Shown here piece after piece: positions 34,271 through 43,515 of a stretch of 64,000 nt of DNA. The stretch's first letter is position 1. Each line of letters begins with the position of its first letter. The position numbers and the translations under genes are program-made. Source of the DNA: Cotesia glomerata (lineage: Eukaryota > Arthropoda > Insecta > Hymenoptera > Braconidae); assembly GCF_020080835.1 (NCBI RefSeq), contig NC_058165.1, positions 16,919,915 to 16,983,914 on the forward strand, given 5' to 3'. The notes beneath the pieces were generated by a model. It had not been told where the DNA came from. It ran no database searches and saw only the letters and a program-made list of their open reading frames with translations.

Positions 34271-34691
34271 TGTTTTGTAAAGACCAGTTTTGATTACCGA
34301 CGGAAGGTACGCGTGCGTTTACCGACGTAATATTATTTGGTTGATTTAGTTTTGGGGTTTTTGATATAACCTAAAATTGTACCACGTGTGTTTTTGTTTA
34401 CTTGTAATTTTGTTCATTTATTTACTTTATTGATTTTTGATAAATAAATTCTTTATTTTGACTTTATCATAACCTGTTTTGGACATTTTGAATTTATTTT
34501 TTTTAGACTTAGTTATTTATAGTTTATTTCCAGTTAACTGAGTTTTGTTTGACGTTTATTGCCGTTTTAACCCCCTTTGGACCCTGGAATTCGGCGAGCT
34601 TCAGATTCGAGCAAGGGGGCGTTTGTGTCGCAGCATTGTTTCGTTAGTTTAATTAATTTATTTTTAAACACATCAAAAATTACCCGTTACA
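34271..34691 (+). mobile_element. Gypsy 3' LTR (LTR-B)
   Basis: 421 bp, TG (34271) to CA (34691, acccgttaca), preceded by a purine-rich acgaggag that may be the polypurine tract. It contains the conserved R/U5 block gaccctgg...ggcgagc...attcgag (about 34577-34612). An equal-length inverted copy lies at 35222-35642. Confidence 0.8.
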
Positions 34692-34705
34692 AATTTTTGG
34701 CAAAT

Positions 34706-34934
34706 ATTAGGTGACGGAATGGTAGTTACGGACAATGTCTCGGATAGCTTAACTGGTAGAGCCTTTGGCGCGTAACCAAATGATCCGGGTTCGAGTCCCG
34801 GTCTGGGCTGTCTGAATTATTTTTTCGGTTACCGAAAAATTCCTACTGAGTAAGGTCCCTCCTCCCCCCTTTATCCTTTATTTCCCCAGTTCCCAAATTT
34901 GTCTTTAATGACAAATTTAGCTATAAATTATGGC
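34706..34934 (+). mobile_element. tRNA-derived SINE, copy 1 of a tandem pair
   Basis: A 72-nt tRNA-like head (34737-34808) with A box TAACTGGTAGAGC, anticodon stem TTTGG/CCAAA, loop CGCGTAA and T arm CCGGG-TTCGAGT-CCCGG, then a body of about 125 bp (cggttaccgaaaaattcc ... caaatttgtc). The loop lacks the U33 of real tRNAs and the acceptor stem has mismatches, so it is not a decoding tRNA. Identical by eye to 34981-35209. Confidence 0.75.
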
Positions 34935-34980
34935 TCTTTACCGTAAGATGGACGGTGGTGTTTATTACTCGGTAGGTCTT

Positions 34981-35209
34981 ATTAGGTGACGGAATGGTAG
35001 TTACGGACAATGTCTCGGATAGCTTAACTGGTAGAGCCTTTGGCGCGTAACCAAATGATCCGGGTTCGAGTCCCGGTCTGGGCTGTCTGAATTATTTTTT
35101 CGGTTACCGAAAAATTCCTACTGAGTAAGGTCCCTCCTCCCCCCTTTATCCTTTATTTCCCCAGTTCCCAAATTTGTCTTTAATGACAAATTTAGCTATA
35201 AATTATGGT
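34981..35209 (+). mobile_element. tRNA-derived SINE, copy 2 of a tandem pair
   Basis: Direct repeat of 34706-34934, tRNA-like part at 35012-35083, separated from copy 1 by 46 bp (34935-34980). No A-rich tail or separate target duplication distinguishes the copies, so the pair arose by local duplication rather than two insertions. Confidence 0.75.
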
Positions 35210-35221
35210 TTGCCAAAAATT

Positions 35222-35642
35222 TGTAACGGGTAATTTTTGATGTGTTTAAAAATAAATTAATTAAACTAACGAAACAATGCTGCGACACAAACGCCCCCTT
35301 GCTCGAATCTGAAGCTCGCCGAATTCCAGGGTCCAAAGGGGGTTAAAACGGCAATAAACGTCAAACAAAACTCAGTTAACTGGAAATAAACTATAAATAA
35401 CTAAGTCTAAAAAAAATAAATTCAAAATGTCCAAAACAGGTTATGATAAAGTCAAAATAAAGAATTTATTTATCAAAAATCAATAAAGTAAATAAATGAA
35501 CAAAATTACAAGTAAACAAAAACACACGTGGTACAATTTTAGGTTATATCAAAAACCCCAAAACTAAATCAACCAAATAATATTACGTCGGTAAACGCAC
35601 GCGTACCTTCCGTCGGTAATCAAAACTGGTCTTTACAAAACA
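35222..35642 (-). mobile_element. Gypsy LTR (LTR-B), inverted partner
   Basis: Reverse complement of 34271-34691, same 421-bp length. The inverted match extends another 13 bp into the spacer (aatttttggcaaa / tttgccaaaaatt), so the two LTRs face each other tail to tail around the SINE pair. Confidence 0.8.
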
Positions 35643-35659
35643 GACTCCTCTCACTCTTA

Positions 35660-36088
35660 CTCTCACTCTCACTCTTTTTCTTCCGCCTCGATCCGCTCGC
35701 GTTCTTCCGCCTCAATCTCAGCTCGCAATCTTTTCTCCTGTGCACGTCGTTGTCTGGCAGTCTGTGCCTCGGGTGACGCGTTATCGCCCTCTGGGTCCTC
35801 GTCTGAGGGTAGCCTGTCATCATTCTCGGGATCTTCTCCCTCGGTCTCCACGGAGAGTTTGTCCAATTCGGCCTCGGATTGATCGAGGTCGATCAGTAAT
35901 TGGTCATACCGACCCGGACGACCCGCATTTGCTGCTCGCAATTTATTAAGTTCGGCTTTTAGTAGGAATCTAAGCTCCGGCAACGTCGCCTTTGGCTCGA
36001 TTTCCACTCGAAATTTGTCAAGCTCACTAATAACCGCGTCCTTCTTGAGCGACCATACCCATGTTTTAGAACCCGTCTTTTTACTCAT
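35660..36088 (-). pseudogene. gag: gag 5' fragment, inverted copy
   Basis: Encodes the same first 139 residues as the gag at 31113 from the same ATG (36088), then breaks off in the coiled coil at a GAGTGA-type simple repeat (about 35643-35680) that joins directly to LTR-B. With its own leader and primer site (36181-36198) this is an internal-deletion derivative: primer site, short gag, LTR. It lacks everything from mid-gag through pol. Confidence 0.85.
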
Positions 36089-36180
36089 CTTGATGAGATA
36101 ATAAGGAGAAACTAACTATCATAAAAAAAACAAAACTCGCAGTACCCAAAATTCCCGCCACCACGAAAAACAATACTAGT

Positions 36181-36198
36181 GTCCCTGTTCGAGCGCCA
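36181..36198 (-). promoter_or_regulatory. Primer binding site of the inverted deletion derivative
   Basis: GTCCCTGTTCGAGCGCCA is the reverse complement of the sites at 30418 and 31003; the leader to gag is the same as in the forward copy. Confidence 0.8.
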
Positions 36199-36205
36199 AC
36201 TGTTG

Positions 36206-36292
36206 AACGACTTCTCGGCTTCGCCTCGGACAACAATTACATGTGATCTGAGACATTTCTTACTTTACTTCCCTAGGTGTGTAATATACTAT
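36206..36292 (-). mobile_element. GCGNAGC hairpin element, terminal arm only
   Basis: From the apical GCTTCGC (36218-36224) outwards through ACAACAATTACATGTGATC to the terminus GTGTGTAATATACTAT (36277-36292). The opposite arm is missing: the break is at the apex and joins the Gypsy leader. Same apex-centred truncation as at 13475. Confidence 0.65.
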
Positions 36293-36319
36293 TCTATTCA
36301 TAGTAGCAAAAAACTGGAC

Positions 36320-36680
36320 TGATTTCTGAGAATCCGAGCCAGAGAGCGAGCCGCGACGTCCGAGCAGCGCTTCAGCTTCGAGTCCACAGAAGTCCTCTCC
36401 CCTCTGCTGCTTTCTCTCCTCAACGGAAATCTGACGTCCCGGCTCCTCATTCGCCAGTTTAAAATGTGCGACTCTTATTGGCGGAGAGGATTTGAATTCG
36501 CCAATCAGAGAGCAGGAAACTTGTAACCGTCACAGTGATTTTGGCGAGACTCAAACAGTAGCGCCACAGAACGTCCGACACCGAACACAATACCAAGCGC
36601 TGACAGTTGACAGTCAGCAGCCACATCAGTGTTCCCAGAAACTTTTGCTTGTCTGATCGACACAGTGCCGTCAAATTATC
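36320..36680. promoter_or_regulatory. GC-richer patch with paired CCAAT boxes
   Basis: CpG-containing, relatively GC-rich DNA in an AT-rich neighbourhood, with TTATTGGCGG at about 36475 and CGCCAATCAGA at about 36498, opposed CCAAT boxes 20-25 bp apart. This resembles a housekeeping promoter or 5' leader, but no gene is seen on either side and the 71-codon frame here has no domain. It could be a remnant. Confidence 0.3.
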
Positions 36681-36699
36681 GGATCTTCTGAAAAATTAT

Positions 36700-38083
36700 C
36701 GTACGCACAAAAAAAAATTTTAAACTTAAGTTCTTGACTAAATTTACATAGTTTAAATTTTTTTTATGCCAAAATATTTTCATTTAAAATTCGGACATAA
36801 ATTTACTCTTGAAAAATATTTACAAAAAAAATGTTTCTTCATGAAATGAAATCAAATAAAAAAATAATCAATTTTATATATTGATTCATATTAATTTATT
36901 AAACATTAGCATAACAAAATAAACTGTGTAGGGCGATAGGGCACCCGCGGGGTGCTGCATACTTCGAGCAGGTAATAAATGAAAGTTAACCCGCATGGAT
37001 AAGAATGAAAATCAAACATATCGAAAATTATCGTACAATTACCGTACAAGACTCATTTTATCGTAACTTTTCGTCACATAATCAAAGTCGGATGTACGAT
37101 CGTATAATGCTTCAAATTATGTGACGTTTACGATAATTATGTGACGGATGGGAACACTGAGCCACATTAAGTTTGCTCTTGGCGCCCAGTGTTCAGTATC
37201 CTTGCAGTTTTTTTATTAAAAATAATTATTAGACTGTGTAAGTAATTAAATAACAACTTATAAATTAATATTAATTATTATTATTGTAATTTATGATAAA
37301 AGAAAATATTTTAAACTCTTGATACTTGTTAGTGAATATTTAAGATACTAAAATCAATCAACATTCAACAATTTTTTAATTTTGTCAGCAATTAAAATTA
37401 CAAGTAAAAAAATACTTAAAAAAATTATAAAAATCAATTTAACAGATAATTTTAAGAATTTTTGTTTCAAATAAATTATGCCAAAAAATTGACATGTAGA
37501 AATTTTAAAAAATAAAAAATGCAATTATTTTAAAATAATTTTTTGGAACGAATTTGTTTGTGAAAAAAAAATTAAAAAATGGTGAAGTGACTGCTAATTA
37601 ACTTTGATGTCATAAAAAAATTGCACGTCTAATTTTTCAAATCTTCTACATGTAAAATTTTTACTTTAATAATTTTTTCAATAAAAAATATTTACAAAAA
37701 CTTTTAGATGTCAGCTAATTTAATTTTCATAAATATTTTTTTTTTTAGTGACTAATTTTTGTTTTCTTTTTATTAATTAATTAAATTTTCTCATCAGTGG
37801 TGGATATAAATGATGAAATGATTAATTATTAGGTTTATTTGCATCAAAAATTCAAATATTTTACTAATTATTCAATTTTTCAGTTACGCGAAACGAAAAA
37901 CAAAATGGCGGACATTGTTAAAAAATAATAAGTTTCCAAAGAAGAAAGTGAGAGAATTAAAAAATGAAGGTTTAGAAGTGAAAATTTTTTTTTTTAATAT
38001 ATAAATTTATTTAAGGAGTTATTTGATGAAATTGAAATCAGTTGACATTGATGATTATATGGATTTCTTTAAAAAATAAATTT
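36700..38083. other. AT-rich stretch, F4-like fragments, no gene
   Basis: About 37480-37730 resembles the F4 MITE (gacatgtagaaattt ... agatgtcagctaattt). Remainder is low-complexity. Confidence 0.4.
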
Positions 38084-38464
38084 CCCAGTAAACACGTTTA
38101 CGTCAATGTGACGTCAAAATGACATTGGGCTATGTCAGGATTTACGTAAGATACAAGTCACGAATGAGTCATATCTGACTCATTATTTCACACTTCTTGA
38201 CGTAAGATTCTGACGTAGTCATGACGTCAGTATTATGTCTCAATGACATTTATGACGTCAATATGACATACCTGTGATGTCTATATCATGATAATGATGT
38301 CATTATGACGTAAAAGTGATGTAAGTGATGTAAGAATTGTACCTCAGAAAAAATATTAAAAAAAAAATTTCTCAAAAATAAAAAGATGGCAATTTTGAAA
38401 TTAATTATAGTGTTGTGGACTTATTACAGTTTGAAACACTAGTTATATGTTGATACTTGATGAA

Positions 38465-38550
38465 AAAATCCTGAAATATGCTGGGCTCGAACTTGGGTCC
38501 TCACGTATCGGAGTCTGGAACGCTGCTCACTTGTCCAAGTAACGGTTCAT
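38465..38550 (-). mobile_element. tRNA-related SINE head
   Basis: Minus strand has CAAGTTCGAGCCC (B-box-like) at about 38472-38485 and a possible A-box region about 50 bp upstream (GGACAAGTGAGCAGCG). Not a proper cloverleaf. Confidence 0.35.
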
Positions 38551-39164
38551 GTCACGGAGTAAATAACTTACGTGATAAGCCTTACATGACGAAAAATGCT
38601 TATTTCATAATTTTTTCTGAGATTAAACGGATTTTAAGAGCTGGAATTGTATAAAATTCAAGTCTAATAATTTATACAATTTCATAAAATTTCATTAAAC
38701 TCATGAAATTTTATAAAGTTCTATAAAACTTTGTAAAAACTCTTATAAAAGGCTCTCTAGTGAAACTTGTGGTAATTAATAGACAATTTATAAATTTTCA
38801 TAAGAATTGATTGAATCTTACACTTTCAAAAATTTTCGTCTAAAAGCGGACACAGAGAACTTTCACAAAGTGAAATTTTTTCAGAGTAAACGATGTATCC
38901 GTGTCATTTGAATATTTTTTAATACTTATTGATTTCTCAAGACTCGAATTTTTTTTTTATTTAATTTTTTCCGAAAATTTAGTATTTTTCATTTGGATTT
39001 TTCTTCTTCAAAATTTCAATTTACAAAATTTAGATTTTTTTTTTTAATTTCAACTCTTTTAAGTATACCATTTTTTTAATCTATATTTCTTTTTAATTTC
39101 AATTTTTTTCGAAATTTGAATTTCTTTAATTTAACATACTAACAACATTATGAAACATGATGTA

Positions 39165-39341
39165 CACAGTAAAAAAATTTTGCGTCATTGTGTCAAAAAA
39201 TTTTGTGTTAAAAACTTTTGTGTTAAATATTTAACATTTTTTTATGTTGATTTAATACAATAAATGTTAAATTTACACTTAAACAAGTTAAATATTTAAC
39301 ACTAAAGTTTTTGACGCAACGACGCAAAATTTTTTACTGTG
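39165..39341. mobile_element. Small mariner-type MITE
   Basis: CACAGTAAAAAAATTTTGCG to its inverse CGCAAAATTTTTTACTGTG, TA on both sides. The same terminal sequence as the 1.15 kb MITE at 9692-10839, so a short relative of it. Strong foldback over its whole 177 bp. Confidence 0.75.
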
Positions 39342-39689
39342 TAAAATACTATTAGTCTCGTCAATAACAATCATGGAACTGTTTGAATTATTTCAAATAC
39401 AATGTTTCATAAGTAGCAGCACTAATGTCAGAAAATTATTTTTCAAGTAATAGTGCAATATTTAAATGACTGACATTTAATTTCTTGACGCGAAATCATA
39501 AGAAATCATATGTTTACTCGCTTGACGGTTTAAAAATTTAGAGTTCATGCCACATAAATTGAACTTGGTATTTTGTTATCAGTTTCACACCAAATCATTT
39601 ATACCGAATGAAGTCGAAAATATTTTTACAATAGATAAAAGTACCTAAATTCATGGAAAAAATATAAGTGAGAAACATATGCAACGAAA

Positions 39690-39862
39690 AAAAAGTATTT
39701 CTTGCACCAAGAAAATTTTGACGGAGGCCAAAGTTATATTGGAGCAAGAAGTGTTTTAGTGTCAAGAAATTTTGACTTCATTCACGAAATTTTCAGTCAT
39801 CTCTAATATATTCTTGGTCCAAAGAAATTTACCTTTGAGTCAAGATTTTTTTTCTGCAGTGT
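39690..39862. mobile_element. Small F1-like MITE
   Basis: Short foldback of TTTCTTG/CAAGAAA phrases, left end near acgaaaaaaaagtatttcttg's first bases and right end TTTTTTTTCTGCAGTG. Related in style to F1 but only about 170 bp. Confidence 0.5.
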
Positions 39863-40324
39863 ATGGAAACATACAAGCAAAGATACAAAAAGTTTATATC
39901 CCACATGTATTTAATTTGTATGTTTTTTTCTTAAAAACGTAAATGAAAAATATTTTGTATGTTATTTGCTAATATGTTAGATATATTCATTAATATTATA
40001 AATTATAAATTTTTGTTATTAAGAGCGGACTTAAATTTACAAGGTACCAGCTTAAATCAGCTGTTTACCTCTTCCTGATTCTTACTAAATTTTAAACCAA
40101 TTTTCACTAATATTTAGCGATTAATTGTAAATTAGACATCTTGTTAAAGAAGTTTTATATTTGATAAATTTTGATCAATCGATAATATTAAAAAAATACA
40201 TCCCCCAAATTTTATCAATATTATGGAAAATAATCGTTTGTCACTGATTTAGAAAATGACTTTCAAATTACGTCAGTATTATGTACAATTGTGACAAATT
40301 ATTGATGTTAAATAATGACTCACA

Positions 40325-40640
40325 AATGGTATCGGTATTACGTAAGACCGTGACTTGTCACTGATGTAATTACATGATATTAATCTTACGTCAAGATTAC
40401 GTACAGCCGTGACTTGTCACTGATGTAAACGCATGATGTTAAACTTACGTCAAGATTACGTACAGCCGTGACTATTGTCACTGATGTAAACGCATAATGT
40501 TAAACTTACGTCAAGATTACGTACAGCCGTGACTTGTCACTGATGTAAACGCATGATGTTAAACTTACGTCAAGATTACGTACAACCGTAACTTGTCACT
40601 GATGTAAATGCATGATGTTAAACTTACGTCGTTATGACAT
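40325..40640 (+). repeat. 59-bp tandem satellite, about five units
   Basis: Units read TTACGTCAAGATTACGTACA - GCCGTGACTTGTCACTGATG - taaacgcatgatgttaaac; spacing 59-60 bp, with the first and last units diverged. It lies inside the element at 38084-41108. Confidence 0.85.
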
Positions 40641-40784
40641 ACAATGATGGCATTAATGTTACGTAATATTGTAGTTTATATATTATGTCAGTTGTACGTA
40701 ATATCTAAGTCATTTCCGTTACATCATAGAGAAGTAATAAATTATATACATATTATATATGACTGAATAAAATAGTCAGTACTT

Positions 40785-40985
40785 GTCTCGGATAGCTTAA
40801 CTGGTAGAGCCCTTGGCGCGTAACCGAGAGATCTGGGTTCGATTCCCAGTCTGGGCTGTCTGATTATTTTTTCAATTACGGAAAAATTCCCACTGAGTAG
40901 GTCCCCCCCTTTCCCCTATCCGTTCTTTCCCAACTCCCTTAAAATTTGCTTTGATATGGCAAATATTTGATATATAATTATATAT
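40785..40985 (+). mobile_element. tRNA-derived SINE, diverged copy
   Basis: Same family as 34706 and 34981. tRNA-like head 40785-40856 with the same loop CGCGTAA but stems changed in a compensated way: anticodon stem CTTGG/CCGAG instead of TTTGG/CCAAA, T stem CTGGG/CCCAG instead of CCGGG/CCCGG. Body shares gtctga-ttattttttc, the gaaaaattcc block and actgagta.ggtcc. Confidence 0.75.
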
Positions 40986-41108
40986 CATATATTTTTACAT
41001 CATAATTGGATCACAAGACAGGTCAATTTTACGTCATATTTACGTAAAATATTGTGACATTCCTATGACTTATAAATGACGTCATATTGAAGTCATGTGT
41101 TCACTGGG

Positions 41109-42626
41109 TATTGTGAGAAAATGTTTTTTAAAAATTCCACTCGTAGTTTTTTTTTTAGTTTTTACAAATGGAATTTTAAAAAATATTATTCTTCATAATT
41201 ATTTAATTAAAAAAAAATCATTTGAATTATCACAAGTCTATTTGATTTAAGATTATTTTTTTTAAGTGATAGTGAGATATCTTTGATTAAGAAAAAAAAA
41301 GTTCGTGGGTGATATTTTATTTTAAAGATCTTTTTTTAATGAAGTAAAAAAAAGTTAACAATAAAAAGCCAATGACTTTTACCGGGTTCAGAATGAAAAT
41401 GAACGTAAAGAATTTTACAATGGTACAGATTTATGATACTGAAGTTAGCTGTTAGCTGCCAATTTTTGAAATTTTTACAACAAATCAATTGCAGTTAAAA
41501 AAAATGCTTCTAAAAATTTTCACATGTGGAATTTTTTTATAAATTTTTTTTTATAATTATTTAATTAGGTACTATAGAATTCTAAAAAAATTTGTAATGT
41601 CTGCCAACTTCGGTGTCATACAAATTAATGTGTGTTCATCAGTGAGTATCGTATTGTTTTTTAGAGTAACGAACATTAAATAGCCGAGTTAGATTCTCGA
41701 TACACGAAGACTCGGAAAGTTCTCGGAAATTTTTTTCGGAGTTTTACATACACTGGTGTTTAAATTTATTTTTTTTGTTTACATACAAGTATTTAATTTA
41801 TTTGCTGAGGATTTAAAGGGAAAGTAGTAAACATTTAATTTTTTTTTTTTAAATAAATTAAATGGAAGCATGTTGAAAAATTTAGGTTTGAATTGAATTA
41901 GATGAATCGATTCTTTTTTTTAATGAAATAAATTAATAATAAAATTCAAGAAATTGTGAATAAGAAAATAAATAATTTTTAAAAACAAATTACTAAATAT
42001 AAAGAAAGAACAAAATTGTACCAATTGATAAAAAAGAATTTTAAATAAAAGAATCATAGGATTCAAATTCTATCTCATGTGTAATTTATATGATATTAAA
42101 GTTAGCTGTTACTTTACCATTTTTTAATTTTATTTAACAAAAAAATTTGTTCCGAAAAATTTTTTTTTAAAATTGCATTTTTAATTGATTAAATTTTCTA
42201 AACGTCAATTTGTTTTTCTCATTTTTTTATCCAGTAATTTATTTATTAGAAAAATTCTTAAAATTATTAAAAATCTGCTAAATTAATTTTCATGTAATTT
42301 ATTCATCTAATTTAAATAATTTGCAATGTTTACTATTTTCTTATTAAATCACCATTTTTTTTAATTAAAAGTAAATTGCCTACTTTTTTTATAATTATCA
42401 TGATAGCTTGTGATTTCATGAAAATTAAGTAAGCCGACATCTAAAAATTTTTAGAATTTTTTTTTTTATTGAAAAAATTATTACAAAAAAATAAAAAATA
42501 ATTTTCATTTTAAAAAAACTGAAAAATTGTAAGTGCAATTTTTAAAAAATATTTTTTTGTTCCAATTTAATTATTAAAAAAGTTTGGAAAATCCAAAAGT
42601 GCACGACTCATAATGCTCATTTAATT
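41109..42626. other. AT-rich stretch with three F4-type MITE fragments
   Basis: F4-like pieces at about 41448-41617, 42095-42300 and 42425-42600 (gttagc-, gccgacatctaaaaa, gtctgccaac). No gene. Confidence 0.45.
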
Positions 42627-42775
42627 TGTTGGAATAAATAGTTTCTGTCTTATCCACTAGTCTGATGTATATCTTGGTCGCTAGGCGGCAGCTCTGTTCC
42701 ACAGTGGCTTTCTTGTTATACTTATTTTTTATATACTATACCTTTTTTTACCTGTACAAGTTAAGAATATACTTT
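42627..42775 (+). mobile_element. Copia 5' LTR
   Basis: 149 bp from TGTTGGAATAAATAG, differing from the 3' LTR at 47026-47174 by one substitution that I can see. It contains TATATACTATA as a possible TATA region. The near-identity points to a recent insertion. The 3' border of the repeat unit does not end in the usual CA. Confidence 0.85.
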
Positions 42776-42843
42776 TTTTTGAGGTTAGCCAGCCACGTGC
42801 GATAGTGCGATTACACCGAAAAAAAAAAAAAAAAAAAAAAAAA

Positions 42844-43515
42844 ATGGAAAGTGTTCGCGACGAAACTAAAGTATTAAAACTCCGTGGTACGGAAAATTGG
42901 GCGTTATGGAAGTTCCACATGAAAATTGCTCTGATGGCAAAAGATGTTTGGGGAAGAGTAACGACGCCAAGCCTAAAACCAGAGGATCCAACTCCAAGGG
43001 AAGGAAACCCACCGACGCAAGCTCAGATGGAGGCCTATCATCGTCAGTTGAGAACGTGGGAGCAGCTAGAAGCGAAAGCTCAACTCCTGATTACGTCGGG
43101 GCTATCTGAAGAAGCCATGCTGCACGTAGTAAGCTGCGAAACCGCTAAGGAGATGTGGGATCAACTTCAAGAGGTCTTCGACAGCAAGACGAGTACAGGA
43201 ATTCATATGCTGCACCAGCAGTGGTACATGATGAACAAGGACAGCTCAGACAGCATTGCAATGCACATATCCAAGGTTCAGGACCTTGCGCATCGACTGA
43301 AAACCCTGGGTGAGGACGTTTCAGATAACTCTATTATAACAAAAATTCTCTTGACATTACCGTCTTCTTTCAGTCATTTTGTTTCAGCATGGGAGTCGGC
43401 AGCGCAAGCTGACCGAACTCTATCGAATTTGATAGCTCGACTAATCATGGAGGAAACACGAATGGGAATTCGTGAAGCAGGTGATACTGGAGAGGCGCTG
43501 GCTGCAAGAGAATAG
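42844..43515 (+). CDS. gag: Copia gag (UBN2-type), ended by an amber codon
   Basis: 223 codons from ATG 42844, the first ATG after an A-run. LRGTENWALWKFHMKIAL and EEAMLHVVSCETAKEMWDQL, then the helix LHQQWYMMNKDSSDSIAMHI, are the standard copia-type gag (UBN2) signatures. TAG at 43513-43515 ends the frame just before the zinc knuckle; without it, gag and pol are one continuous frame (42844-46881), which is the normal copia organisation. So either this is a single inactivating mutation or the amber codon is read through. Particle structural protein. Confidence 0.85.
   Translation: MESVRDETKVLKLRGTENWALWKFHMKIALMAKDVWGRVTTPSLKPEDPTPREGNPPTQAQMEAYHRQLRTWEQLEAKAQLLITSGLSEEAMLHVVSCETAKEMWDQLQEVFDSKTSTGIHMLHQQWYMMNKDSSDSIAMHISKVQDLAHRLKTLGEDVSDNSIITKILLTLPSSFSHFVSAWESAAQADRTLSNLIARLIMEETRMGIREAGDTGEALAARE

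Larger units (their letters stand above)
38084..41108. mobile_element. 3 kb element with CCCAGTAAACAC ends and TGACGT-rich arms
   Basis: Left CCCAGTAAACACG and right GTGTTCACTGGG are inverted. Both arms are dense in TGACGT/ACGTCA and TTACGT words (about 38095-38340 and 40220-40700, 41000-41100). No transposase ORF. It carries a satellite (40325-40640), two SINE pieces and two small MITEs. No convincing target duplication. Looks like a non-autonomous DNA transposon of unknown superfamily. Confidence 0.55.

Noticed and set aside
34737..34808. Possible functional tRNA gene (also 35012-35083 and 40785-40856)
   Set aside because: Boxes A and B and the arms are present but U33 is missing, the acceptor stem has mismatches, and the sequence continues into a shared SINE body.
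40325..40640. CRISPR-like array of regular repeats
   Set aside because: Units are contiguous and uniform over the full 59 bp with no unique spacers; eukaryotic satellite inside a transposon.
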